From NCBI GenBank assembly GCA_013314775.1, contig JABUFB010000011.1, forward strand, positions 135,144 through 199,143: 64,000 bases of DNA, written 5' to 3'. This stretch comes from Armatimonadota bacterium. Its GTDB lineage: Bacteria > Armatimonadota > Zipacnadia > Zipacnadales > JABUFB01. Each line of letters starts with the position of its first letter. Positions within the stretch are counted from its first letter, which is position 1. Positions 44,884-52,352 of the stretch are shown here, one piece after another. Under the pieces are notes generated by a model. That model was given only the letters and a program-made list of their open reading frames with translations, had not been told where the DNA came from and did no database searches. A program made the translations under genes and the position numbers.

Positions 44884-44913
44884 TTGACAACGCGAATCAG
44901 CTTCACTTATAAT
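44884..44913 (+). promoter_or_regulatory. Consensus sigma-70 promoter for the Gfo/Idh/MocA gene
   Basis: A perfect -35 TTGACA (44884-44889) and a perfect -10 TATAAT (44908-44913) are separated by 18 bp, the clearest promoter in the window. Transcription should start near 44920, leaving a leader of about 30 nt before the TTG start at 44950. This rules out the in-frame start at 44884, which is inside the promoter. Confidence 0.85.
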
Positions 44914-44949
44914 TCGGTTACCGGCCGTTTCTCCCGGGAGGGAAATCCA

Positions 44950-46002
44950 TTGTCCTGCGCAACGAAGAACTTCGGAATCATCGGTCTCGGTGTGTGGGGA
45001 GAAACCCACCTCATCGCCTATTCGCACTCGCCGCTGGCTAATCTGGCTTGCATTTGTGACAAGAATGAGAAGGTGCTCGCTGCTCGCAAGGAGGAGTACT
45101 CGGTTCCCTGCGCCACAACCGACTACCGCGAACTCCTGGCGAATGACGAGATCGACGCCGTTTCCGTGGTGACCCCGGACTTCCTGCACAGGGAGATCGC
45201 CGTGGCCGCCTGCGAAGCGGGCAAACATGTGCTGCTCGAGAAGCCCATGGCGACCACTGTCGAGGATGCGCAAGCCATCGCTGATGCTGCCAAGGCCAAT
45301 GGCGTCACCCTCATGGTGGACTTCCATAATCGCTGGAATACTGCGATCTACAACGTAAAGACGGCCATCGACAGGGGCGAACTGGGCGAGCCTCAGATGA
45401 TGACGCTTCGGCTCAATGACACCATCTATGTCCCCACCGGAATGCTCTCGTGGGGTGGCGACTCCACGGTCATCTGGTTCCTGGGGTCCCATTCGGTGGA
45501 CATGGTCCGCTGGTTGTTCCAGGATGAGATTGCGCGGGTGTATTCGGTATCGCGCAGCCGGGTGCTCGCGGGCCGCGGCATCAACACTCCCGATTTCTTC
45601 CACACCATCTGTGAACTCAGGGGTGGCGGTGTCGCCCACATCGAGAACTGCTGGATCATATCCGACGCGATGCCCACAGTCTTCGATTTCAAGATGGAAA
45701 TGGTTGGGTCCGAGGGGACTATGTTCGTAGACGTCAGCTCCAACCGGATGTGCCAGGAATTCTCCAGCCGCCCTGTACTACCGGTATCTTCCACTCCCGG
45801 CGCGGTGTATCCGGATGTAATCGGCCGCACGAATATTCACGGCAAGCCGGGCGGCTTTGCGGTGGAGAGCATTCTGCATTTCGTCGACTGCATCGCCAAC
45901 GGGCGCACGCCCCTTGTCGGCCCGGAGGACGGTGTGGAGAACACCCGGGTTCTCGTAGCGATCCATGAATCGGCAAGCATGGGACGCCCGGTCGATCTGT
46001 AG
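44950..46002 (+). CDS. Gfo/Idh/MocA-family NAD(P)-dependent oxidoreductase
   Basis: A 350-residue dehydrogenase with the Rossmann motif FGIIGLGVWGETH at the N-terminus. The signature EKPMA follows CEAGKHVLL (about residue 100), and a substrate-domain His lies in WFLGSHSVDMVRW. These enzymes oxidise sugars, inositols or related polyols in the cytosol. The start is TTG 44950, set by GGGAGG 8 bp upstream and by the promoter at 44884-44913. An epimerase gene follows on the same strand, a frequent pairing in polyol or sugar catabolism. The substrate is unknown. Confidence 0.92.
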   Translation: MSCATKNFGIIGLGVWGETHLIAYSHSPLANLACICDKNEKVLAARKEEYSVPCATTDYRELLANDEIDAVSVVTPDFLHREIAVAACEAGKHVLLEKPMATTVEDAQAIADAAKANGVTLMVDFHNRWNTAIYNVKTAIDRGELGEPQMMTLRLNDTIYVPTGMLSWGGDSTVIWFLGSHSVDMVRWLFQDEIARVYSVSRSRVLAGRGINTPDFFHTICELRGGGVAHIENCWIISDAMPTVFDFKMEMVGSEGTMFVDVSSNRMCQEFSSRPVLPVSSTPGAVYPDVIGRTNIHGKPGGFAVESILHFVDCIANGRTPLVGPEDGVENTRVLVAIHESASMGRPVDL

Positions 46003-46189
46003 TACAGGCAACCACCTGGTGGGGACGGCCCTCCGGGGCCGCGACGGGCAGGTGACAGACGCAGCAGCGTAGCAGAGCCCGACCTCGCGGGCAAATCGGG
46101 GTCGGTACATCATCGGATTGCCACTGGCCGGAGCGCAGAGGTGGCGGCATAGAGCCATCGGGGCGCACTGCCGGGGGAAGGTTGAGTCT

Positions 46190-46981
46190 GTGAAGATACT
46201 GCTCTGCACAATCGCCTACTGCAAGAACCTGCTGGAACACGCCCTCAGCGCCGCTCGCGATCTCGGCTTCGACGGCGTTGAGGTGTGGGGGCGCGAGCCG
46301 CATGTGCCCGAGAAGTTCGACGAGAACCGCATGCGTGCCATCGTCAAGCTCATCGAGGCAAGCGGGGTCACCCCGTACGTGTTCGGCTCCTACCTGCGTT
46401 TCGGAGCCACTCGGAACGATAGTGACGTTGAGCTCAGCGACGTGCTGCATCTGGCTCACTGGCTCAAGACACCGATTGTTCGAGTATGGGCGTCGGATGT
46501 TCCCTCCGCGAAGGCCACGGACGACATCTGGGAACGCACGGTGACCGAAGCGCGCGAGGCCAGCGTCAGGGCGGACAAGCTCGGTATGACGCTGGTAGTT
46601 GAGATGCATGGGGGGACCCTTGCCGATACTTCGGCGGGTGCCTTGCGCCTGATCGAGGAAGTCGGCATGCCCAACCTTCGTCTAAACTACCAGATCGCAT
46701 CTCACAATGACGGTCAGACCCCGGAGGAGCGGCTACAGACGGTTCTCCCGTGGGTGGCGCACGTCCACGCCCAGAACATGGCCTACCTGCCTTCGGCGGA
46801 GAACGAGAAAATCAAACGCTCCCCTCTGTCGGCGGGAGTCGCCAGCTATCCGCGGCTCCTGGGCATCCTGAAGAACGCCGGTTACCAGGGCCACATCGCG
46901 ATAGAGTTTGCCCATGATGAAGGGGCCGGTAAGGCGGCTTCCCTGGCCAACGACCTCCATTTCCTGCGGGCCCTGATCTGA
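46190..46981 (+). CDS. Sugar phosphate isomerase/epimerase (TIM barrel)
   Basis: A 263-residue xylose-isomerase-like TIM barrel. Strand motifs include DGVEVWGREPH, GVTPYVFGSYL, IVRVWASDVPS, LVVEMHGGTLADT (metal Glu), LRLNYQIASHNDG, VAHVHAQNMAYL (His) and HIAIEFAHDEG (last Glu). The metal set differs slightly from the other two epimerases: the D-x-G-H motif is NYQIASH. Start GTG 46190 lies 9 bp after GGAAGG; the longer frame to 46118 has no support. The gap from 46003 holds small hairpins such as CCACCTGGTGG and no convincing gene. It probably works with the upstream Gfo/Idh/MocA enzyme. Confidence 0.85.
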   Translation: MKILLCTIAYCKNLLEHALSAARDLGFDGVEVWGREPHVPEKFDENRMRAIVKLIEASGVTPYVFGSYLRFGATRNDSDVELSDVLHLAHWLKTPIVRVWASDVPSAKATDDIWERTVTEAREASVRADKLGMTLVVEMHGGTLADTSAGALRLIEEVGMPNLRLNYQIASHNDGQTPEERLQTVLPWVAHVHAQNMAYLPSAENEKIKRSPLSAGVASYPRLLGILKNAGYQGHIAIEFAHDEGAGKAASLANDLHFLRALI

Positions 46982-47027
46982 GGCAGCGTGGTCGGCAGCA
47001 GCCGATTGGTCACAGGGAGACGCATAC

Positions 47028-47171
47028 ATGAGACGATACGTCTGGTTCGGGCTGGTCGCGCTTGCGGTGGTGCTGATGGCCCTTGGCCTGGGACGCGGTG
47101 AATGGGCGGACGTGCTGCAGCAGGCAGATACCCTTTGCACGGCCTGCATTGGGCTGACGGAGGGCCAATGA
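47028..47171 (+). CDS. Small CXXC-motif membrane protein (CD1871A-like)
   Basis: A 47-residue protein starting MRRYVWFGLVALAVVLMALG, with one membrane helix followed by GRGEWADVL and a C-terminal TLCTACIGL, a CXXC motif. It matches the size and layout of the CD1871A family of CXXC proteins found beside 4Fe-4S membrane proteins. GGGAGA lies 9 bp before the ATG. It sits 73 bp upstream of a polyferredoxin gene on the same strand, the usual neighbour. A role in redox or electron transfer at the membrane is inferred from context, not known. Confidence 0.82.
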   Translation: MRRYVWFGLVALAVVLMALGLGRGEWADVLQQADTLCTACIGLTEGQ

Positions 47172-47244
47172 TCGTGCCTGCTTCAAGAATGCGCGCTCCA
47201 CGTGGGCGCAGTATCCGCCTGTGAACCGGGGAGTTCCTGTTCCC

Positions 47245-48147
47245 ATGAGCCATGACGTTGAGCGAAAGACCGCCCGGACGGTTGGCCATTGGCTGCTTCA
47301 CAACCGATTCGCGATCCAGGTCGCTTCCCTCATCTTCGCCAATTCCTATCTCCTTCGCCACTGGAAGGGCTTCTGCTACCCGGCACTCAACTGCTGGGCG
47401 TGCCCGGGGGCAAACTTCGCCTGCCCCATCGGCGTGCTCCAGAATGCTTCGAGCAACGCGTCCTACACCTTGGCCGGAGCGGGGATCCGCGGACTGTGGA
47501 GTGCCCTTCCGCTGTATGCGATGGGCACGCTGCTGCTGTTCAGTGCTCTTTTCGGGCGAATGATGTGCGGTTGGCTGTGTCCTTTTGGCTGGTTCCAGGA
47601 GATGGTCGGGCGTTTGTACCGTAGGAAGGCTCTTGTCCCGGCAGCCTTGACATACGTGCGATTCGCTGTTCTTGCGAGCCTTGTCATCGTAATCCCGTAC
47701 TATACTCACCAGCCGTGGTTCTCGAAGCTCTGTCCCATGGGCGCGCTCGAGGGCGGGCTGCTGCAGCCGCTGTTCAACCCGGATCTGCGCCCGATGATGC
47801 AGGAGTGGTGGTGGTTCAAACAGGTCTTGCTGGTGGGCACCGTCGCCACCATGCTCTTTTGGAAGCGTCCGTTCTGCGCGGTCATCTGCCCGCTGGGAGC
47901 CATCTTCTCGCTCTTCCAGCGGGTGAGTGCGTGGGAAATCCGCTTCGAGGAAGAGAATTGCGTCAACTGCATGTGGTGTGTTCGGCACTGCCCGCAGGGC
48001 ATTGATCCCCGTAAGGACGTCAACGGGCACCGCTGCATCGGCTGTCTGGAGTGCCAGAAATGCCCATTCGGAGCCATCACTTCGGTTCCACGGTGGGCGC
48101 CGAAGAGTTGTTCGGTCTGCTCCCAGAATGCGGAAACGGAATGCTGA
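47245..48147 (+). CDS. Membrane-bound 4Fe-4S polyferredoxin (NapH/NosR/CcoG-like)
   Basis: A 300-residue inner-membrane protein with about four to five transmembrane helices and many Cys motifs. CNCWACPGANFACPIGV lies near the N-terminus, MMCGWLCPFGWFQE and FCAVICPLGAIFS are the paired CxxxCP motifs of NapH-type proteins, and the C-terminal ferredoxin motifs are CVNCMWCVRHCP and CIGCLECQKCP (two 4Fe-4S clusters). Such proteins pass electrons across the membrane to periplasmic partners. ATG 47245 is preferred over GTG 47221, which lacks a ribosome-binding site. It is preceded by the CD1871A-like gene and overlaps the kinase gene start by 7 bp. Confidence 0.88.
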   Translation: MSHDVERKTARTVGHWLLHNRFAIQVASLIFANSYLLRHWKGFCYPALNCWACPGANFACPIGVLQNASSNASYTLAGAGIRGLWSALPLYAMGTLLLFSALFGRMMCGWLCPFGWFQEMVGRLYRRKALVPAALTYVRFAVLASLVIVIPYYTHQPWFSKLCPMGALEGGLLQPLFNPDLRPMMQEWWWFKQVLLVGTVATMLFWKRPFCAVICPLGAIFSLFQRVSAWEIRFEEENCVNCMWCVRHCPQGIDPRKDVNGHRCIGCLECQKCPFGAITSVPRWAPKSCSVCSQNAETEC

Positions 48148-48851
48148 TGGCACGCGAGCAACTGACGCGAGAATACGTCCGCGAGCACACGACCCGCGTT
48201 CTGCGTCCGGGCGAGAAAGGCCGGCCGGATGTGCGTCTGGTGTCGCTGAACGGGCGCCAGGTAGTGGTCAAAGACTACGCCGTCAACGGCACTCTGTTCA
48301 AACGCGTGCTCGGGGCCTACCTTGTGTGGCGTGAACGGATGGCGCTTGAGCGGGCAGCCGATCTTGATGGAGTCCCGCACCTTGCGGCTGATCTCGGCCC
48401 GTACGCGCTGGTAACCGAGTATATGGACGCCGTGGAGGTTACGTCAGCGCCCCCACAACTGCTGGATGAGGCGTTCTTCGAGCGCCTCAGTCAACTCATC
48501 GGCGGGCTCCACAGCCGAGGGATCGTCCACGGGGACCTCAAGAACCTGGGCAATATCCTGGTCACGGCTGACGGGCGGCCAAGGCTGGTGGATCTCACAT
48601 CGGCCTTCATTACAGGCTCGAACCCGTGCACCGCGCTTCTTTTCCCCTTCTTGAGCGATGACGATCATAAGGCCATTCTGAAGCTGAAGAAGCGATGCGC
48701 ACCCCATCTTCTGAGCGCTGAGGAAGAAGCAACGCTCGAGCACCGTTCCTCGATTGAACGGGGTTTCAGGTGGGTAAGAAAGTATGTCAGATATGCAGTG
48801 AAGGTGTTTGCCACGCCTGAACACGAGAGGAATTCGATACGTCTAAAATAA
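48141..48851 (+). CDS. Small kinase-fold protein (LPS-kinase/RIO-like)
   Basis: A 236-residue protein-kinase-fold enzyme. Visible motifs: ATP-binding Lys44 in VVVKDY, catalytic loop HGDLKNLGN (His130, Asp132, Lys134, Asn138) and metal Asp151 in LVDLTSAF, in place of DFG. The short size and HGDLKxxN loop suit the LPS-kinase (InaA/KdkA-like) or RIO-like groups that phosphorylate sugars or small targets as well as proteins. The ATG overlaps the polyferredoxin stop by 7 bp, so they are translationally coupled. Any link of phosphorylation to the redox module is an inference. Confidence 0.8.
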   Translation: MLMAREQLTREYVREHTTRVLRPGEKGRPDVRLVSLNGRQVVVKDYAVNGTLFKRVLGAYLVWRERMALERAADLDGVPHLAADLGPYALVTEYMDAVEVTSAPPQLLDEAFFERLSQLIGGLHSRGIVHGDLKNLGNILVTADGRPRLVDLTSAFITGSNPCTALLFPFLSDDDHKAILKLKKRCAPHLLSAEEEATLEHRSSIERGFRWVRKYVRYAVKVFATPEHERNSIRLK

Positions 48852-48972
48852 AGTCTCTAAGCCAGACCGCCAACTGCATCACACGCCCGGGAACAAGAGG
48901 GTACAGTGGGGTTGTTCAGGGGAATGAGTCCTGATGCTCTTGTCGCGGTCGCAAACTGCGAGGTAGAACATC

Positions 48973-49557
48973 GTGCGGCTGTTCGCAGACAAGGAACAGA
49001 AGAAGCAGCGAGCCAAGCGCGACGAATTCGAACGCCTGGCAAAGAAGTACCATCGTGATGTCTTCAACGCCGCTCTGCGGATGACGGGCAGCTACGCTGA
49101 TGCCGAAGATCTCACCCAGGAGGCTATTCTCAAGGCATACGTAGCCTTCGACCAGTTCGCACTGGGGACCAACTTCCGGGCGTGGCTGCTGCGGATACTG
49201 ACCAACACCCACATCAACCGCTACCGGAGGGCCTGTCGCACCCCGGAGACGGTGGCGTGGGAAGACCTGACGGACGGCGGCGCGCGACGCATTCCCCAAG
49301 AACGCTCTCTGGACCCGCTCCCGGAAGAGCAAGTCCTGTGGGACATCCCGGATGACACCATTGGACCGGCACTCCTTGCGCTTCCCGAGGAGTTCCGGGA
49401 GGCCGTGATCCTGTCGGACATGCACGAATTGTCCTACAAAGAGATCGCCGACGCGCTCAAGATACCTCTGGGCACGGTGCGCAGTCGGATATTCCGCGGC
49501 CGTCGCCTCCTGAGGGAGTCACTGGCGGAGTACGCCAGGGAAAACGGCATGATCTAG
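48973..49557 (+). CDS. ECF-type RNA polymerase sigma factor
   Basis: A 194-residue sigma-70 family factor lacking regions 1 and 3. Region 2 is FERLAKKYHRDVFNAALRMT with DAEDLTQEAILKAYVAF. Region 4 has LPEEFREAVILSDMHELSYK and IADALKIPLGTVRSRIFRGR, the helix-turn-helix. Start GTG 48973; the upstream 121 bp holds no gene. A zinc-finger anti-sigma gene follows after 9 bp. ECF factors respond to envelope or other stress, but here the signal is unknown. Autoregulation of the pair is usual in the family; I did not find a confident GGAAC-type promoter. Confidence 0.93.
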   Translation: MRLFADKEQKKQRAKRDEFERLAKKYHRDVFNAALRMTGSYADAEDLTQEAILKAYVAFDQFALGTNFRAWLLRILTNTHINRYRRACRTPETVAWEDLTDGGARRIPQERSLDPLPEEQVLWDIPDDTIGPALLALPEEFREAVILSDMHELSYKEIADALKIPLGTVRSRIFRGRRLLRESLAEYARENGMI

Positions 49558-49566
49558 GTCTGGAAC

Positions 49567-50355
49567 ATGAGCGAGCACTGCCCCATCACAGAGGAACAGG
49601 TCGGTTGCCTGGTAGACGGTGAGTTGACCGGGCAAGAGCAGCGCCGGGTGGCTGCGCATGTCTCGGTCTGCGAGCATTGCAGCTCCCTTGCGGGGCGGAT
49701 CCTTGCGGGGAAGCGTTTCCTGAGCGCCTCCTCCCCCGAGGTAGACCCTCCCGCCGGATCCTGGGATCGCCTGGTGGCTGCAATGGATGACGCCGACTCG
49801 ATAGCCCGGGCCATGCAGCCACAGAAGACCCGTTCCCTGGACTGGCGCTCCGTGCCGGCGCTTGCCACCTGCGGCCTGCTGCTCATCGTCTCGGCTCTCG
49901 CGTGGCGGTCTCAGAATCTGGAACCCGCGGGAATGGGCCCGATTTTCGTGCGACAGCACCTTGCGGCGGAGTCGTCTTTTTTCAGAGCGACTTCCGCTCC
50001 CGGCAATGTCTATGACGTTGTGACGTCGCGTCCCGGGAATCCCAACTGGGTACCCATCGCACGGCGGCTTTTCCCGATGGGCGGCAAGTTCGTGGATCAC
50101 ACGCTCTATCGGGTGGACGACCGGGCAAAAATCTCGGAGTTTCAGTTCCCCGCTGACCTCTTCGACCGCAGCGGTCTGGAACCGGTGAGCTACGGGAGCG
50201 CGCAATACTGGGTCCGCGCGGAACGCGGGGGGTCAGTGGTGGCATGGGAGACGTCGGGTCTCATGCATGTGCTGGTAGCTCGTACGGACGCCACCGATCT
50301 TCTGGGACTGGCCGCCCATCACCGTTCGCACAGCAGTACCGACCCGGCCCTTTGA
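49567..50355 (+). CDS. Transmembrane anti-sigma factor (zf-HC2 type)
   Basis: A 262-residue single-pass membrane protein. The N-terminal cytoplasmic anti-sigma domain carries the H-x3-C-x2-C zinc motif in VAAHVSVCEHCSS, about residues 30-38. A transmembrane helix (VPALATCGLLLIVSALAW) is near 97-114. An extracytoplasmic sensor domain of about 140 residues follows, with GGKFVDHTLYRVDDRAK and QYWVRAERGGSVVAWETSG, like those of other anti-sigma factors. It should bind and inhibit the sigma factor encoded 9 bp upstream until a signal releases it. The sensor ligand is unknown. Confidence 0.9.
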   Translation: MSEHCPITEEQVGCLVDGELTGQEQRRVAAHVSVCEHCSSLAGRILAGKRFLSASSPEVDPPAGSWDRLVAAMDDADSIARAMQPQKTRSLDWRSVPALATCGLLLIVSALAWRSQNLEPAGMGPIFVRQHLAAESSFFRATSAPGNVYDVVTSRPGNPNWVPIARRLFPMGGKFVDHTLYRVDDRAKISEFQFPADLFDRSGLEPVSYGSAQYWVRAERGGSVVAWETSGLMHVLVARTDATDLLGLAAHHRSHSSTDPAL

Positions 50356-50390
50356 TGGGCACGCAATAGAGAAATCCAGCGAAAACCCTG

Positions 50391-50416
50391 CGCCTGCCCT
50401 GATATTTGGGCAGGCG
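50391..50416. terminator. Bidirectional terminator between convergent genes
   Basis: CGCCTGCCC (50391-50399) pairs perfectly with GGGCAGGCG (50408-50416) around an 8-nt AT-rich loop. An A-run (GCGAAAACC) before it and TCTT after it fit termination of the sigma/anti-sigma operon on the plus strand and of the membrane-protein gene on the minus strand. Confidence 0.75.
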
Positions 50417-50447
50417 TCTTGCTTCCACCGGTGCGGACGCCACTGCC

Positions 50448-50840
50448 CTACCTCCGACGCTCTCTCCAGACCCGCGTCGAAGTCACGTAAAGTCGCCGTA
50501 GCACCACCAGCAGGCTGAGCAGGTACACCACGCCGGTAATGTGGACAAGGGGCGGAAACTGGACACGCGCCAGTTGGGCGAAGACGTCCGCGAGGGCGAG
50601 GCTTGTCAGGGAGAGCAGCACCAGGTCCGCTGTGACGGCGTTCCAGTTCGTCGCCCGAGATGTCCACAGACGCAGGACCGCAAAGGCCATGGCGATCCCG
50701 ATCGCCAGGCCCGCAAGCCACCCCGGCCCGGCGCCGATGGCCTCTCCGCCGACCAGTTGCGAGACATAGCCGCGCCCGAGCATCGCTCCCAGAGCGGGGC
50801 AGACAATGAACGCGAGAATCACTCGCGGGAAGACTTTCAT
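50448..50840 (-). CDS. Small integral membrane protein, unknown
   Basis: A 130-residue protein with about four hydrophobic segments (VILAFIVCPALGAML, WLAGLAIGIAMAFAVL, LVLLSLTSLALADVF, VYLLSLLVVLRRLYV) and a basic C-terminus (RVWRERRR). I recognise no family; the layout is of a small polytopic inner-membrane protein. It lies 3 bp after the esterase gene on the same strand and ends at the bidirectional terminator. Whether it assists the esterase or is unrelated is unknown. Confidence 0.65.
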   Translation of the reverse strand: MKVFPRVILAFIVCPALGAMLGRGYVSQLVGGEAIGAGPGWLAGLAIGIAMAFAVLRLWTSRATNWNAVTADLVLLSLTSLALADVFAQLARVQFPPLVHITGVVYLLSLLVVLRRLYVTSTRVWRERRR

Positions 50841-50843
50841 CCA

Positions 50844-51866
50844 TCAGACCTCTTTACCAGGATATGACAGCCAGCGGTGCAGCCACGCATAGGCCATGTC
50901 GCGTACAGGAGACGGAAAGTCGTGGGGGCCGGGGTAGTGGTAGAACAGCGCTCGATCCGCCACGCCCAGATCCGACCACACGCGGCGGGCTTCGGTGTAT
51001 GTGAACACCATGTCCTCGTAGGTCTCCCCATCCTCATCCGAGCTCATCGCCAGAACGGGTCGCGGGGCGATAAGGGAAATGAACTCCCAGAACTCGAAGG
51101 GCAGCGGCAGGCTCTCGTCCACCAGCCACGGACGCAGCTTGTTGATATATGTGTACCAGCTGTCCAGGGGTCGCGCCCAGTGTATTCCCGGCCCCGTGCG
51201 CCAGGCCATGACACCCCCGTTGGCCGCCACGCAGGATACCCGCTCATCAAAGGCGGCGATGAAGATGGAATGGTGACCACCGAAGGAGTGCCCGATGGTT
51301 GCGATGCGTGAGCAATCTGCTTCGGGCACGGTGTGCAGGAAATCGATGCCTCGCATGGCATCCCAGATGTTCTTGCCCACCGCAGACCATTCCGGGTTGG
51401 CTTCGTAGAAAGGCCGGGTATGATACGGCGGCCAGCCCGGGTAGATGCGCTCGCCGTCGGTGAGGAAGTCCGGCGCGAACACCACGTAGCCGCGTTGCGC
51501 AAGCTCGTGCGCGTAGGAGCGCGATAGCTCGGGCGGCGTATGCGGCGCGGTTCCCCAGACACCGGAGATCCTGTCCTTGCCGGAACCTCGGGTGGTTGGA
51601 TGGATGCAGAAGGCCACTGGACGCGGGGCATCCATTCCGTCCGGGATCATCAGATAGGCGGGCACGTATTCCCCCGGCTGGGTCTGGAAGAGCACCTTGC
51701 GCCGCACGTAGCCTTCGCACTGCACTTCGCCCACGGTGCGGGGATCGAGCGGCGGGATCTCCTCCGGGAATGGCCCGAGTATTTCCAGGATGCGCTTCTT
51801 GAGTTGCTCGCGCTGCGCGGACCAGTCTGCGGGGTCAATAAGCACCAGAATCGGCCTCCCTGTCAT
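50844..51866 (-). CDS. Alpha/beta-hydrolase (acetyl xylan esterase/dienelactone-hydrolase-like)
   Basis: A 340-residue alpha/beta-hydrolase. The nucleophile elbow is ATIGHSFGGHHS with the catalytic Ser, and a C-terminal His is in YPGPHDFPSPVR. An Asp in MSSDEDGETY is likely the acid residue. N-terminal features (VAFCIHPTTRGSGKD, PELSRSYAHELAQRGYVVFA) are typical of esterases of the acetyl-xylan or dienelactone-hydrolase group. No signal peptide, so cytoplasmic. It is divergent from the cupin gene and upstream of a small membrane protein gene. Deacetylation of oligosaccharides fits the neighbourhood (inference). Confidence 0.85.
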   Translation of the reverse strand: MTGRPILVLIDPADWSAQREQLKKRILEILGPFPEEIPPLDPRTVGEVQCEGYVRRKVLFQTQPGEYVPAYLMIPDGMDAPRPVAFCIHPTTRGSGKDRISGVWGTAPHTPPELSRSYAHELAQRGYVVFAPDFLTDGERIYPGWPPYHTRPFYEANPEWSAVGKNIWDAMRGIDFLHTVPEADCSRIATIGHSFGGHHSIFIAAFDERVSCVAANGGVMAWRTGPGIHWARPLDSWYTYINKLRPWLVDESLPLPFEFWEFISLIAPRPVLAMSSDEDGETYEDMVFTYTEARRVWSDLGVADRALFYHYPGPHDFPSPVRDMAYAWLHRWLSYPGKEV

Positions 51867-51934
51867 TTACGCGGAGGATTGGGCGCTGCCGGCGGTGAAT
51901 CCGGTGTCACCAATACATGCTCCGGGGGTCCGCC

Positions 51935-52264
51935 ATGAACGGTGTCTTCTTCAACTGGGACGAAATCGGCTGGACTGAAACCGACGCACTGTCCGCGCGA
52001 AAAGTAGTCACGCTGGAAAACGTGATGTTCGTGCTGTTCCGCCTGCGCAAAGGCGCCGACGCTCCGCCGCACAGTCACCCGCACGAACAGCTTTCCACAA
52101 TGCTGAGCGGGCGGATCATCGCCCACATCGGCGATGAGCAGCTGGAACTGGGGCCAATGCAGGGCTACCGCGTCCCGGCGAATGTGCCCCATAAGGTGAC
52201 GGTGCTGGAGGACGCGCTGATTCTCGACGCCTTCAGCCCTATCCGCCGGGAGTTCCTGACCTGA
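51935..52264 (+). CDS. Single-domain cupin protein
   Basis: A 109-residue cupin. The two metal-binding motifs are PPHSHPHEQLSTMLSGRIIAHIG (His, His, Glu-type ligands) and the second at VPANVPHKVTVLEDALILDAF (His). Single-domain cupins bind metals and act as isomerases, dioxygenases or sugar-binding proteins. ATG 51935 has GGGGGT upstream; an ATG at 51917 would add six residues. It heads a plus-strand series that continues with a beta-helix protein. The exact role is unknown. Confidence 0.85.
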   Translation: MNGVFFNWDEIGWTETDALSARKVVTLENVMFVLFRLRKGADAPPHSHPHEQLSTMLSGRIIAHIGDEQLELGPMQGYRVPANVPHKVTVLEDALILDAFSPIRREFLT

Positions 52265-52352
52265 TCCTTCAGCCCGATTCAACTATACGGTTCCACGCCA
52301 CATCCTGCAAGTCATCGGGATCGTACGGCGCACGCGTGAAGGAGAACCGCCC

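Noticed and set aside
46882-48153. Minus-strand 423-residue open frame
   Set aside because: It covers the polyferredoxin gene in antisense; the plus strand has the complete set of Cys motifs.
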